A stretch of DNA of 64,000 nt from an uncultured Porphyromonadaceae bacterium. GTDB taxonomy: Bacteria; Bacteroidota; Bacteroidia; Bacteroidales; Muribaculaceae. The stretch covers positions 80,640 through 144,639 of the forward strand of contig CAMWVQ010000001.1 in NCBI GenBank assembly GCA_947177635.1, given 5' to 3'. The position numbers and the translations under genes were made by a program. The stretch's first letter is position 1. Each line of letters starts with the position of its first letter. The notes beneath the pieces are model-generated. The model was given only the letters and a program-made list of their open reading frames with translations. It was not told where the DNA came from and searched no databases. Positions 38,652 to 49,914 of this stretch are shown piece after piece.

Positions 38652-40949
38652 ATGAAAAAAGACCTCTTTGCCGAGATTAAAGAAAACGTGAAAAAATGTG
38701 TGGCGCAATCGCGTCTGCGCGAGGCGTTCACATTAGCCCGGTCACTCTCCGAAGGCAACATGGCCTGGGAGATTTCAGACGCCCTCAATGAGGCGGAACA
38801 ATCTTACAGGAGACTGCTGTCATACGCCGTTTCCGGGGCTGAAGACCCCGCCAGGGATGAGATGACGGCGGAAATCGGCGAAACCATACTGACTATCACA
38901 GACCGACTCCAGCGCGACAACACCGCCAAGGAGGAGCCTACATTATATTACAACAACCTGCGCTATCTCCGCGCGAACCCGTCGGAGACGATTCCCTCGC
39001 TGATGGAAAGCTACCGCAAGGACTGCTCTGAAAGGTCGCTGCTCGACCTGGTGGCCTCAGGAAAGCATTCCGCCCGGTTCCACTCCACCACCTCAGAGAG
39101 GGAATTGCTGGAGCGCAAGATATTCAACATACTGTGGGTGTCGTTCCCCTTGTCTCGAGGCGACGCCGAGTCAATCGGTTCCACCCTCGGATCCAAGGTG
39201 TTGCCCGAACACGCCGTGGTGCTTTTCACATGGGCACTGGTTCTCGGCGGCCTGGAATTCTACGACTCGCGCAGGCTTGAACTGCTTTGCGACCTGTACA
39301 CCGACGGGGGCGCACAGGTCTCGGCCGTCGCCCTTATCGGACTGCTGACGGTGATGCACCGTTGGCGTGACCGCCGTTTCCCGCGAAGACTGACAGACCG
39401 TTTCGCCGCTGTCAGGGAACTGCCATCCTGGCAGTCTGACCTGAAGACCGCCTATATGGAGCTTACACGCACCCGCGACACTGACCGTATTTCCGCCAAG
39501 ATTCGCGACGAGATAGTGCCGGAAATGATGAAGCTGCGCCCCGAATTCGAGCGCAAGCTCTCAACCCCGGAGACCGTCACCCCAGAGGAGATGGAGGAAA
39601 ACCCCGAATGGCAGGAGATGCTCGACAAATCCGGACTCGCAGACCGCCTCAAGGAGATGAGCGAAATCCAGGAAGAGGGGGGAGACATAATGATGGGCAC
39701 ATTCTCCCATCTCAAACAGTTCCCATTCTTCAACGAGATTGCAAACTGGTTTGTCCCCTTCCACTGCGACCGCAGCGAGTTCGCAGACATCCCCGGCAAC
39801 GGCGGCCTCGACAAGATCGCGGGGATGTTCGAACCGCTCAATTTCCTTTGCGACAGCGACAAGTATTCACTCCTTATGTCACTGTCGCATGTGCCTGCCG
39901 CACAGCGCGAGATTGTGATGGGGCAGCTAAACGCACAGGCAGACCAGTTCAACGCGCTGCGCGCCGCCTCGCTCGACCTCTCCACTGACAGCCGACGCGA
40001 CTTGATTCGCCGCCAGATACAGAACCTGTACCGCTTCTTCCGCCTCTTCCGCCGCAAAGGTGAGTTCTACAACCCGTTCGGCGAAGGTGTGAACCTGGTG
40101 GCGGTGCCGGCGCTGGTCGATGATGTAAAGGAGCCGGAGATGCTCACCCTCATCGCGGAATTCTATTTCTCCCACCAATACTGGCAGGAAGCACTCGATG
40201 TGTTCGGCATCGTGGACTCCATATCCGCCCCCTCGGCGGCCATCTACCAGAAAATGGGCCACTGCCTGATGAGACTCGGGCGCACCTCCGCCGCCCTTTC
40301 CTGCTTTGAAAAGGCCGACATGCTCGACAACAGGAGCGTGTGGACAATCACGCGACTGGCCAAATGCCACTCCTTGCTGGGCAACCACTCCTCAGCCCTG
40401 GCCGCCTGCGAACGACTCGAGGAATTGCGCCCCGACCTCCCCTCGACATCCATGACGATGGGGCGCGCCCATCTCGCCCTCAGGCATTACCCCGAGGCCG
40501 TCAACGCCTTCTACAAGGCTTTCTATCTCGACGAGGAGTCGGGCAAAGCCCTTCGGCCGCTGGCGTGGAGCCTGCTGATGGACAAGCAGTTTGACCAAAG
40601 CCGAAAATACTACGAACGTGTCATTTCCGACTTCGACCCCCGTCCGGAAGACTTCCTCAACATGGGCCACCTCTCCCTCGCCACCGGGAAATTCGCCGAG
40701 GCCCAGAACTTCTACCGCCTCAGCATTCTCTCCCGTCCCCGACCCGCCGGAAGCTCAGGCAACCCGGTTGTCAACACGGCAACTTCCGCCATCAGAGCCG
40801 CATCCGCGGCGGCAACAGACATCCCCCGCTCATCCATCGAGGGATTCATCGCCGACATGAAAGCCGACTCCGCCGCGCTTTCCCGCCTGGGAGTGTCCCC
40901 GGCCCTGATTCCTCTCATAACAGACGCGCTGCTCTACTCCCTGTCGTGA
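38652..40949 (+). CDS. Large TPR-repeat protein
   Basis: C-terminal TPRs (AIYQKMGHCLMRLGRTSAALSCFEKADML, SSALAACERLEELRPDLPSTSMTMGRAHLALRHYPEAVNAFYKAFYLD). Confidence 0.75.
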   Translation: MKKDLFAEIKENVKKCVAQSRLREAFTLARSLSEGNMAWEISDALNEAEQSYRRLLSYAVSGAEDPARDEMTAEIGETILTITDRLQRDNTAKEEPTLYYNNLRYLRANPSETIPSLMESYRKDCSERSLLDLVASGKHSARFHSTTSERELLERKIFNILWVSFPLSRGDAESIGSTLGSKVLPEHAVVLFTWALVLGGLEFYDSRRLELLCDLYTDGGAQVSAVALIGLLTVMHRWRDRRFPRRLTDRFAAVRELPSWQSDLKTAYMELTRTRDTDRISAKIRDEIVPEMMKLRPEFERKLSTPETVTPEEMEENPEWQEMLDKSGLADRLKEMSEIQEEGGDIMMGTFSHLKQFPFFNEIANWFVPFHCDRSEFADIPGNGGLDKIAGMFEPLNFLCDSDKYSLLMSLSHVPAAQREIVMGQLNAQADQFNALRAASLDLSTDSRRDLIRRQIQNLYRFFRLFRRKGEFYNPFGEGVNLVAVPALVDDVKEPEMLTLIAEFYFSHQYWQEALDVFGIVDSISAPSAAIYQKMGHCLMRLGRTSAALSCFEKADMLDNRSVWTITRLAKCHSLLGNHSSALAACERLEELRPDLPSTSMTMGRAHLALRHYPEAVNAFYKAFYLDEESGKALRPLAWSLLMDKQFDQSRKYYERVISDFDPRPEDFLNMGHLSLATGKFAEAQNFYRLSILSRPRPAGSSGNPVVNTATSAIRAASAAATDIPRSSIEGFIADMKADSAALSRLGVSPALIPLITDALLYSLS

Positions 40950-41024
40950 CGTTTTCCGCCGATTCAGACAAGGATGTCGGGAAAAAATAGTAAATTTGCA
41001 GTCTAATCAAAACTGACAGACTAT

Positions 41025-41465
41025 ATGGTAATTCAACGTTGGCAATCCGTGTGGTTGCTTGTAGCGGCAATCCTTGTCGCCCTCTTCTGTTTCCTCCCGA
41101 TGGCTTATGTCAGCGCGGAAGGGCCTGAGATTATGGATGCCAATTCCGTGACTTTCATGTATCCCTCAGACAACTGGGTTATGCTTATTGTCGGGCTGCT
41201 TGTCGCAGTATTGCTGATTCTCAACATCTTCTCATTCAAAGACACCCGCCGTCAGAAGATGATGACCATAGTGGCGGTGGTGCTGATTGCCGTCCTCGCG
41301 GCCTGCGCCTGCCTAATGGTCTACGGCTACCAGAGTGAAGGGGCCCGCGCCGAATGGATGGGCAGCATCCTGCTGCTTGCCGGAGCGGTGATTTTCGCCC
41401 TGCTTGCCTACCGGGGCATAAGCCACGACGAGAAACTGCTGAAAGCCGCCGACCGCCTGCGCTGA
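41025..41465 (+). CDS. DUF4293-like membrane protein
   Basis: MVIQRWQSVWLLVAAILVALFCFLPM; four TM helices; TAAATTTG box at 40991-40998. Confidence 0.75.
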   Translation: MVIQRWQSVWLLVAAILVALFCFLPMAYVSAEGPEIMDANSVTFMYPSDNWVMLIVGLLVAVLLILNIFSFKDTRRQKMMTIVAVVLIAVLAACACLMVYGYQSEGARAEWMGSILLLAGAVIFALLAYRGISHDEKLLKAADRLR

Positions 41466-41520
41466 TTCTCCGCCGCCACAGGGCGGCGACATCAGATGAG
41501 CGCGGATTGTTATACCACTG

Positions 41521-43602
41521 ATGGATTTCAAACTAACATCCCAATACAGCCCGACAGGCGACCAGCCGGAAGCCATCGCCGAACTTGTCAGGGGGGTCAA
41601 TGACGGCCTCCCCGCCCAGGTGTTGCTCGGCGTCACCGGCTCCGGAAAGACGTTCACCATGGCCAATGTCATACAGCAGGTGAAACGCCCTACCCTGATA
41701 TTGAGCCACAACAAGACCCTGGCCGCCCAGCTCTACAGCGAGTTCAAGCAGTTCTTCCCCGAGAACTCCGTGCAGTATTTCGTCTCATATTACGACTACT
41801 ACCAGCCGGAGGCCTACATCCCATCCGTTGACAAGTACATCGAGAAAGACCTCTCGATCAACGACGAAATCGAGAAACTGCGGCTGGCCACAGTGTCGGC
41901 CCTCCTGTCAGGACGCCGCGACGTGGTGGTCATAAGCTCAGTGTCATGTCTCTTCGGCATGGGAAATCCCGAGGACTTCGACGCCAATGTCATTGAAATC
42001 AAAGAAGGGCAACGCATATCACGCAACGCTTTCCTGCGCCGCCTCGCCGAATCCCTCTACAGCCGCAACGAGATAGAACTCAACCGTGGCAACTTCCGCG
42101 TGAAGGGTGACACGGTAGACATCCGTCTGGCTTATGAGGAAATAATCCTGAGAGTGATTTTCTTCGGTGACGAGATAGAATCCATCGCCACCCTCCATCC
42201 GCTCGACAACACCCCGCTCGGCCGTCACGACCGTTTCCAGATTTACCCGGCCAACCTGTTCGTGACCTCAAAGGAGCGCCAGGCATCGGCACTGGCGCAG
42301 ATGGAACTTGACCTCGGGGAACAGGTGGAGTTCTTCAACAAGGAGGCGAAGCTTCTTGAAGCCAAACGCCTCTATGAGCGCACCACCTACGACATCGAGA
42401 TGATACGCGAGGTCGGCCATTGCCCGGGCATCGAGAATTACAGCCGTTATTTCGACGGCCGCGAACCGGGTATGCGCCCGTTCTGCCTTCTCGACTACTT
42501 CCCGAAAGACTACCTGACGATAATCGACGAGAGCCATGTGACAGTGCCGCAGATAAGGGCCATGTATGGCGGCGACCTCTCGCGAAAGCAGAACCTTGTC
42601 GATTACGGATTCCGACTGCAGTCGGCACTCGACAACCGCCCGTTGCGCTTCGAGGAGTTCGAACGCCTCACCGGGCAGATAATATATGTAAGCGCGACCC
42701 CTGCCGACTACGAGCTGGAGAAGAGCGAGGGTGTGGTGGTCGAACAGGTCATCCGACCCACCGGCCTCCTCGACCCCCTTATTGAAGTGGAGCCTACATT
42801 ACACCAGATCGACCACCTGCTCGAACAGATCGAGCAACGGCGAGAGAGGGGGGAACGTGTGCTGGTGACAACCCTCACCAAACGCATGGCCGAAGAGCTG
42901 AACGATTATTTCCTCAAACTGAAGATAAAGACCGCCTACATCCATTCGGATGTCGACACCCTCGACCGAATAAAGATACTCGACGACCTCCGCGCCGGGG
43001 TCTACGACGTGCTTATAGGCGTCAACCTCCTCCGTGAGGGTCTCGACCTTCCGGAGGTGTCGCTTGTCGCCATCATCGACGCCGACAAGGAGGGTTTCCT
43101 GCGCTCCCACCGGTCATTGACACAGACTGTCGGACGCGCCGCCCGAAACCTCAACGGAATGGTGATAATGTATGCCGACAAGATGACCGACTCGATGAAG
43201 CTCACCATCGAGGAGACACGTCGCCGCCGGGAGAAACAGATGGCCTACAACGAGGCCCACGGCATCACGCCGCAGGCCATCGTCAAAGCCAGGGCGTCGC
43301 TGGTCGGCCTCGACACGGAAGACCTCACCCCCGCCTGCTCACCGCAACGCGCCGGAGACCGCCGCCGTTCGGCATCAGCACAGGCGGCCAAGGTCATCCC
43401 CTACGCCGAGGAATACACCTCATCGACAGACATCGCCGCCGACCCGGTGATTCCCTACATGAGCAAGGGGGAAATCGAACGATACATCACCCGTATGCGT
43501 TCAGAGATGATGCAGGCCGCGAAGAACATGGAGTTCATGGAAGCAGCCCGCCTGCGCGACGAAATCCTGAAAATGGAGAAACTCGCGGCCTCGATGGCGT
43601 AA
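41521..43602 (+). CDS. uvrB: Excinuclease ABC subunit B
   Basis: PTGDQPEAIAELVRGVNDG, LLGVTGSGKTFTMANV, YYDYYQPEAYIP, C-terminal UVR motif. Confidence 0.97.
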   Translation: MDFKLTSQYSPTGDQPEAIAELVRGVNDGLPAQVLLGVTGSGKTFTMANVIQQVKRPTLILSHNKTLAAQLYSEFKQFFPENSVQYFVSYYDYYQPEAYIPSVDKYIEKDLSINDEIEKLRLATVSALLSGRRDVVVISSVSCLFGMGNPEDFDANVIEIKEGQRISRNAFLRRLAESLYSRNEIELNRGNFRVKGDTVDIRLAYEEIILRVIFFGDEIESIATLHPLDNTPLGRHDRFQIYPANLFVTSKERQASALAQMELDLGEQVEFFNKEAKLLEAKRLYERTTYDIEMIREVGHCPGIENYSRYFDGREPGMRPFCLLDYFPKDYLTIIDESHVTVPQIRAMYGGDLSRKQNLVDYGFRLQSALDNRPLRFEEFERLTGQIIYVSATPADYELEKSEGVVVEQVIRPTGLLDPLIEVEPTLHQIDHLLEQIEQRRERGERVLVTTLTKRMAEELNDYFLKLKIKTAYIHSDVDTLDRIKILDDLRAGVYDVLIGVNLLREGLDLPEVSLVAIIDADKEGFLRSHRSLTQTVGRAARNLNGMVIMYADKMTDSMKLTIEETRRRREKQMAYNEAHGITPQAIVKARASLVGLDTEDLTPACSPQRAGDRRRSASAQAAKVIPYAEEYTSSTDIAADPVIPYMSKGEIERYITRMRSEMMQAAKNMEFMEAARLRDEILKMEKLAASMA

Positions 43603-43633
43603 GCCGTCACTCTCCCGGCCGCACCAATGCCTT

Positions 43634-45673
43634 ATGCCTAAAAATTTCCGACATACATCCGACAAGAATCCCACAGGGAAGACTTCCGCTCCCGGCAAAC
43701 GGTTTACGGCAGGCTCTTCCGGCAGGAGAAGCGGGGACGCTCCCCGGAAACCCCAATCCAAAGAGCCGGCCAAGAAAGATGGCGCCCGCCACTGCGGCGG
43801 CACTGTCATCGAGTACCCGCGTCGTCCTCTGACCGACTGGCTTCCGACCTCCGTCAAGGAGATGAAAGCCCACGGATGGGATGAGGTTGACATCGTGCTC
43901 TTCTCGGGAGACGCGTATGTCGACCATCCTTCGTTCGGCGCGGCGTTGCTCGGGCGACTGCTTGTGGAAGTCGGAGGCTATAAAGTGGCCATTGTCCCAC
44001 AACCCAACTGGCAGGACGACCTGCGAGATTTCCGCAAATTCGGCAGACCAAGGCTTTTCTTCGGAGTGTCGGCGGGAGCCATGGACTCGATGGTCAACCA
44101 TTACACCGCCGCCCGCCGCAGACGCAGCGATGACGCGTACACCCCCGACGGGCGCCACGGAATGCGTCCCGACTACCCCACCATAGTCTACTCGAAGATT
44201 CTGCGCGAGCTGTATCCCGATGTCCCGATAATCGCCGGAGGCATAGAGGCCTCCCTGCGACGCCTGTCGCATTATGATTACTGGCAAGACCGGCTGAGAC
44301 CGTCGATTCTCGTCGATGCCCCCGCCGATATGCTCATTTACGGAATGGGGGAACTCCCCTTGCTGGAACTCGCGCGCCGTCTCGACGCCGGGGAGAAAAT
44401 CAGGGATATACGCGATATTCCCCAGACTGTGATTTTCGAGTCTCCTGAAAGGATGAAGGACATCATCGGAGACAATGCTGACACCGGGAAAGCCTTGTCA
44501 GACCACATAATACTGAATTCCTGGAAGGAGTGTCTCCGCGACAAGAAAGCCCAGGCGGCAAACTTCAAACATATCGAGCAGCAGAGCAACCGCTTCACCG
44601 GGGCGACCTTATGGCAACAGATTGACGACAAACGTGTGGTGAGGGTCAACCCTATGTACCCGCCGATGACGACAGAGCAGATTGACCGCTCTTTCGACCT
44701 CAACTACACCCGTCTCCCCCACCCCCGCTATATCGGGAAGAGGATTCCGGCATTCGACATGATACGCTTCTCCGTCAATCTCCACAGGGGATGTTTCGGA
44801 GGATGCGCATTCTGCACCATATCGGCCCATCAGGGGAAATTCATCGCCTCCCGCTCCAAAGAGTCCATACTGCGCGAGGCAACGCAGGTAACCCAGATGC
44901 CCGGTTTCAAAGGTTACATCTCAGACCTCGGAGGGCCCTCGGCCAACATGTACTCGATGGGGGGGCGCGACAGGAATATCTGCGCCAAATGTCTCCGTCC
45001 GAGCTGTCTGCACCCGAAGCCCTGCCCGAACCTCCACAACGACCACAGGCCGTTGCTCGACATTTACCACTCGGTGGACGCCCTCCCCGGCGTCAAGAAA
45101 TCTTTCATCGGCAGCGGTGTGAGATATGACCTGTCGATGCACAAGTCAGGAGACAAGGAGATTGACGCCGCATCCCGGCGTTACAACGAGGAACTGATAA
45201 CCGACCATGTAAGCGGACGTCTGAAAGTCGCCCCCGAACACACCGAAGAGGGGGTGCTCGACATCATGCGCAAACCGCCGTTCAGCCAATTCGAGGAATT
45301 CAAACGGCTGTTTGACACCGTCAACCGACGCCACGACCTGAGACAGCAGCTTATTCCATACTTCATCTCCTCGCATCCCGGATGCCACGAAATCGACATG
45401 GCGCAACTCGCCGTGAAGACCAAACGGCTTGACTTCCATCTCGAACAAGTCCAGGACTTCACACCGACGCCGATGACGGTCGCGACTGAAATATATTACA
45501 CCGGTTACCACCCCTACACCCTTGAGAAGGTGTTCACCGCCACCACGGCAGAAGAGAAACTCGCCCAACGCCAGTATTTCTTCTGGTATGACCGCACCTA
45601 CCGCTCATCAATCACCTCATCCCTCAACCGTCTCCACCGCCCCGACATCCTCCGCGCCCTCTTCTCCCGCTGA
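43634..45673 (+). CDS. YgiQ family radical SAM protein
   Basis: RRPLTDWLPTSVKEMKAHGWDEVDIVLFSGDAYVDHPSFG; CFGGCAFCTISAHQGKFI radical-SAM motif. Confidence 0.93.
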   Translation: MPKNFRHTSDKNPTGKTSAPGKRFTAGSSGRRSGDAPRKPQSKEPAKKDGARHCGGTVIEYPRRPLTDWLPTSVKEMKAHGWDEVDIVLFSGDAYVDHPSFGAALLGRLLVEVGGYKVAIVPQPNWQDDLRDFRKFGRPRLFFGVSAGAMDSMVNHYTAARRRRSDDAYTPDGRHGMRPDYPTIVYSKILRELYPDVPIIAGGIEASLRRLSHYDYWQDRLRPSILVDAPADMLIYGMGELPLLELARRLDAGEKIRDIRDIPQTVIFESPERMKDIIGDNADTGKALSDHIILNSWKECLRDKKAQAANFKHIEQQSNRFTGATLWQQIDDKRVVRVNPMYPPMTTEQIDRSFDLNYTRLPHPRYIGKRIPAFDMIRFSVNLHRGCFGGCAFCTISAHQGKFIASRSKESILREATQVTQMPGFKGYISDLGGPSANMYSMGGRDRNICAKCLRPSCLHPKPCPNLHNDHRPLLDIYHSVDALPGVKKSFIGSGVRYDLSMHKSGDKEIDAASRRYNEELITDHVSGRLKVAPEHTEEGVLDIMRKPPFSQFEEFKRLFDTVNRRHDLRQQLIPYFISSHPGCHEIDMAQLAVKTKRLDFHLEQVQDFTPTPMTVATEIYYTGYHPYTLEKVFTATTAEEKLAQRQYFFWYDRTYRSSITSSLNRLHRPDILRALFSR

Positions 45674-45711
45674 ACCATCCCCGATTCACAAATTTGACAT
45701 CCTGTGAGAAG

Positions 45712-47253
45712 TCATCTCTTTGTCTCGTGGTAGTCTTCCTCGGTGTTGACATTCCATATGGCGGACTTGTCGGGGTTGTGGCTTCCTGAAAGGATGGCAT
45801 CGGCGGCCTCCATAGCCGTCAGCATCGAATGGTCCATATTGTTGTAGCGGTGCTGTCCGTTGCGGCCTATGCAATAGAGATTCCCAATGCTGTCGAGGAA
45901 GGCCCTGATGGCGTGGAGTTCGGAATATGCGCCGTAATAGGCGGGATACGCCTTCTTGACCCGTATCCTGACCGCATCCTCAACATTCCGGCGGTCTATG
46001 ATGCCGATTTTCTCAAGCTCCGAGACAGCCATGTCGATGAAAGCCTTGTCTGACATCTCCCACATCGCATCCCCCTCGCGGCAGAAATATTCCAGGCCTA
46101 TCCACATCTTGCGGTCATTGTCGGCCACCATATATGGCGACCAGTTGTTGAACACCTGGATGCGCCCGAGCCTCACATCCCGCTCCTGGACATAAATCCA
46201 TGTGTCAGGGATACGGTCCCGGAAAGTCTCGATATCGGTCTGGTTGCTTATTTCAAGCTTGTCTACAAGCAGTCCGACCGTGATGAAATCCCGGTAAGGC
46301 AACTGGGCGGCTGCTTTTCTCACATTGTCAGGTATCTCAACACCTTCTATCGCGGCGATCAGGTCTTTCAGCGGCATCGACGAGAGGAGAAGGTCACACT
46401 TTTCACGATGCGAAGAACCGTCGGCACTTTCCACGGTGACGGCGACAACACGCCCATCCTCTACATGCACTTTCCTGACGCCGCAATTCATCTCCACAAG
46501 TCCACCTTTTTCACGGACCTCATCCGCGACGGTCTCCCACAGCTGTCCCGGCCCGAATTTGGGATAAACGAACTCCTCGATAAGGGATGTCTCCACCTTC
46601 CGGCCTTCTTTCTTGCCCAGCATGCTGGAAAACATATCCTTGACAACGCCGAGCAGCGACAGCCCCTTGACCCTCTGCGCGCCCCATTCGGCACCGAGGC
46701 GCGAGGGGTGCTGTCCCCACACCTTCTCGGTATAGTCCTCGAAGAACATACGGTATAGCGTCTTGCCGAAACGGTTGATGTAGAAATCCTCCAACGAAAC
46801 TTCAGGCCGCTTGACCACAGCAGATTTCAGGTAACTGAACCCCGCCGCGGCCGTCCGCGCCAGTCCGAGGTTCCTTATCGTCTGGAAACTCATCCTGACC
46901 GGATAGTCAAAAAATCGTCGCAGGTAATAGATACGGCTCACACGCCGACGTCGCAACATCGCCAGGTCTGTCTCCTCCGGATTCCCCTCCAGCGGCATGA
47001 CACGGTTCCACCATCGTGTAACCCTGTCACTCTTGCTGAAAAAACGGTGTCCCCCGATGTCGATACGGTTCCCCTTGTACAGCTCCGTACGCGATATTCC
47101 CCCGATTTTGCCGGATTCCTCAAAAACAACAGGGGTGACCTTGCCGCTGCTGGCCAGCTCATACGCGGCCGTAAGCCCGGCGGGGCCGGCCCCGGCGATA
47201 ACCGCGAGCCGCCTCTTATCTGTCTCATCCTTGTTGCTCCGACACTCTTTCAT
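45712..47253 (-). CDS. NAD(P)/FAD-dependent oxidoreductase (UDP-galactopyranose mutase-like)
   Basis: [48 protein letters not shown]. Confidence 0.8.
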   Translation of the reverse strand: MKECRSNKDETDKRRLAVIAGAGPAGLTAAYELASSGKVTPVVFEESGKIGGISRTELYKGNRIDIGGHRFFSKSDRVTRWWNRVMPLEGNPEETDLAMLRRRRVSRIYYLRRFFDYPVRMSFQTIRNLGLARTAAAGFSYLKSAVVKRPEVSLEDFYINRFGKTLYRMFFEDYTEKVWGQHPSRLGAEWGAQRVKGLSLLGVVKDMFSSMLGKKEGRKVETSLIEEFVYPKFGPGQLWETVADEVREKGGLVEMNCGVRKVHVEDGRVVAVTVESADGSSHREKCDLLLSSMPLKDLIAAIEGVEIPDNVRKAAAQLPYRDFITVGLLVDKLEISNQTDIETFRDRIPDTWIYVQERDVRLGRIQVFNNWSPYMVADNDRKMWIGLEYFCREGDAMWEMSDKAFIDMAVSELEKIGIIDRRNVEDAVRIRVKKAYPAYYGAYSELHAIRAFLDSIGNLYCIGRNGQHRYNNMDHSMLTAMEAADAILSGSHNPDKSAIWNVNTEEDYHETKR

Positions 47254-47289
47254 TCTGCAAAAATACGAAAATTTCCCCTTTACTCCGCA

Positions 47290-48540
47290 TCAGGCCCAAG
47301 GAAATTTCACCGTGAAGCGTGTCAGGCCGTCTTCCACGGAGGTAGCCAGGGAGAATCGCGCGTTATGCGCCACGAGAACCTCGCGTATGAGCATCAAGCC
47401 GATTCCCTGACCGTGAGGTTTGTCGGTGAAGAAGGGGGTGAACAGCCTTGAAGCCTTTTCGGCAGAGATGCCGACCCCGTTGTCGGTCACCGTAAGTTCA
47501 TTGTCGGCTACCTTGATGGTTATCCTCCCTTGCGCGCCACCCATAAGTATGCTCTCAACCGAGTTCTTAACGATGTTGACCAGCACCTGCACCAGCAGGT
47601 CTGAGTCGCCGGATATTTCCCGGGCCTCCTCATCAAGCCCGATGAATTCCATCGCAACCCCTTTCGGCACACCGAGCGACTCCAGGAAACGCCTCTCGCC
47701 GCAGACGAGAGCCGGGAGGCTGAGCGGGCGCAGTTTTGGCGCGGGAAGTTTCACCACCTCAGCGAAACGGGCAGTGAAGGCAGACAGTTCTCCGCTACGC
47801 TGCCAGCAGGCTTTCAGCACCTCCCTGATTTCCTCATCCTCGATTTCAGGCATCGCGGTTGACAGAGCGGAAGAGAACCCGGCCATAGTGTTGTTCACCT
47901 CATGGGCCATCACCCTGATAACCTTCTCATACGCTGCACGCTCGGCGGCTGTAACCGACCCTGATATATCCTCCGCGAGATAAAACCGATGCTCCACACC
48001 ACGGTCGATGAAACTGCGGCAGGAACAACGAATCACCGCGCCAGAGGATGTGCGGTAATCACGCGACACCCCTACAGGCAAATCACAGAGGTCTTCGGGC
48101 GACAGGCCAAGCTCAACCGCAGCCGGATTCCTGACCACCTCGTGACCGTCGAAGTCGAGTATCACCACCCCGATCGGGGCCGACTCAATCAGCAGGTTCA
48201 GGAAATGGGTGCGTTCCTCATACCGTATTCTCTGCTGTTTAAGCTTCAGCAGCATCTCATTGAACACCCCGGCGATTTTGTCAACCTCAGGCTGCCCCAC
48301 ATTGCGGAGCGAACTGTTCCAGTCCTGGGCGCGAAGCATATCAAGTCCGCCCGAAAGGGTGTCGATAGGACTCAGCACCTTCCGGAAGAAGAACCATAAA
48401 AGGACACATCCGGCCACGGCGAGAAGTTCGAGCAGATAGAAACACCCGACCTCCATCTTGCCGCTGCCGAAATAAAACAGCAGCCCCCAGGGGAGCAACT
48501 GCATCACCGCCAGTATGACAAACAGATAACGGAGCCTCAT
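47290..48540 (-). CDS. NtrB/NtrY-like sensor histidine kinase
   Basis: Two TM helices, HAMP/PAS-like region, VMAHEVNNTMAGFSSAL H-box, VTDNGVGIS / GQGIGLMLIREVL ATPase motifs. Confidence 0.88.
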   Translation of the reverse strand: MRLRYLFVILAVMQLLPWGLLFYFGSGKMEVGCFYLLELLAVAGCVLLWFFFRKVLSPIDTLSGGLDMLRAQDWNSSLRNVGQPEVDKIAGVFNEMLLKLKQQRIRYEERTHFLNLLIESAPIGVVILDFDGHEVVRNPAAVELGLSPEDLCDLPVGVSRDYRTSSGAVIRCSCRSFIDRGVEHRFYLAEDISGSVTAAERAAYEKVIRVMAHEVNNTMAGFSSALSTAMPEIEDEEIREVLKACWQRSGELSAFTARFAEVVKLPAPKLRPLSLPALVCGERRFLESLGVPKGVAMEFIGLDEEAREISGDSDLLVQVLVNIVKNSVESILMGGAQGRITIKVADNELTVTDNGVGISAEKASRLFTPFFTDKPHGQGIGLMLIREVLVAHNARFSLATSVEDGLTRFTVKFPWA

Positions 48541-49871
48541 CGCAAGCCGAATTTTTCCATTTTGCGATACAGGCTCTGCCGGGTAAGCCCCAGCTCGGCG
48601 GCAGCCTTGGAGATATTCCCCTCATGGCGGCTAAGAGCGGCCTTGACGCGCGAACGCTCGACCTCCTCCAATGTGCCGCCCGACACCGGCGCGGAGCCGA
48701 CGCCTCCCGGCGGTGTCACCCCCATCGCCTCACAGTTCCTGAAATCATCAGCCGTGAGGAAATCTTTCCCTGAAATCAGCATCGTGCGCTCGACCTGGTT
48801 TTTCAGCTCACGGATGTTTCCGGGCCACGGCCGCCCGCTCAGCCACGCCTCGGCATCGGCCGAAAGACGTGGCACCTCCATTCCGTGGGCCTCCGCCCCC
48901 TTGACAAGGAAATGCCGGGCAAGCGCCGGAATGTCGCCGCTGCGCTGGCGCAACGGCGGGAGTTCGATGTTAACCAGACTTATGCGATAGAACAGGTCTT
49001 CACGGAATTCACGCGAAGCCACCATACTCGGCAAATCGGCATTGGTGGCACACACAATCCTGACATCCACTGATTTGGTCTCGCTCGACCCAAGAGGTTC
49101 GAATTTCTGCTCCTGCAAAACCCTCAGCAGCTTGACCTGCGAACCTGAATCGAGTTCTCCGATTTCGTCAAGGAAGATGGTGCCTCCATCGGCAGCCTCG
49201 AATCGCCCCACCCTGTCTGCCACCGCATCGGTGAACGCCCCTCGCTTGTGGCCGAACATCTCGCTTTCGAAAAGAGATGAGGACAGCCCCCCGAGATTGA
49301 CCTTGACAAAAGGTTTGCCGTTTCGGCGGCTGTTGCGGTGAAGGGCCTCGGCGATAAGTTCCTTGCCGGTGCCGCTCTCTCCGGTGACAAGCACCGGGGC
49401 GTTGGTGGGCGCAACCTTCGCCACCGTCTTCAACACAGCCTCAAGCCTCGGGTCAGACCCGATTATGAAGTCTCTGACAAGCCCTTCCGAAACCGGCGCC
49501 GGGCGCTGCATCTCCAACGCGACACCGATTCGTTCCAACAGGCGCCGGTTGTCCCACGGCTTGGTGATGAAATCGAAAGCCCCGGCCCGCATACCCTCGA
49601 CGGCAAGCTCGATGGAGCCCCACGCGGTCATCAGTATCACCGGCAGGGATGGGTGGAAGAGCTTTATCTGCCTGAGAAGGGTCAACCCCTCCTCCCCCGA
49701 GGTGAAACGGGAGAAATTCATATCGAGAAGCACCAGGGAGGGGGCCTGCTTCCTGACCTGCTCCATCGCCTCGGCGGGAGAGGCCGCGAACCTCGTGGCG
49801 TAACCCGCCCTGCGCGTCAGCAACGCGAGGGATGAACGGATTGCGGCATCATCGTCAACTATCAGAATCAT
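48537..49871 (-). CDS. NtrC-family sigma-54-dependent response regulator
   Basis: Receiver (MILIVDDDAAIRSSL), AAA+ GESGTGKELIAEALHRNS, GAFTDA (sigma-54 contact loop), C-terminal Fis-like HTH. Confidence 0.95.
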   Translation of the reverse strand: MILIVDDDAAIRSSLALLTRRAGYATRFAASPAEAMEQVRKQAPSLVLLDMNFSRFTSGEEGLTLLRQIKLFHPSLPVILMTAWGSIELAVEGMRAGAFDFITKPWDNRRLLERIGVALEMQRPAPVSEGLVRDFIIGSDPRLEAVLKTVAKVAPTNAPVLVTGESGTGKELIAEALHRNSRRNGKPFVKVNLGGLSSSLFESEMFGHKRGAFTDAVADRVGRFEAADGGTIFLDEIGELDSGSQVKLLRVLQEQKFEPLGSSETKSVDVRIVCATNADLPSMVASREFREDLFYRISLVNIELPPLRQRSGDIPALARHFLVKGAEAHGMEVPRLSADAEAWLSGRPWPGNIRELKNQVERTMLISGKDFLTADDFRNCEAMGVTPPGGVGSAPVSGGTLEEVERSRVKAALSRHEGNISKAAAELGLTRQSLYRKMEKFGLR

Positions 49872-49914
49872 AACACAAAATTAACGTTTTCCCCTCTGAC
49901 ATACAACAGTTGCG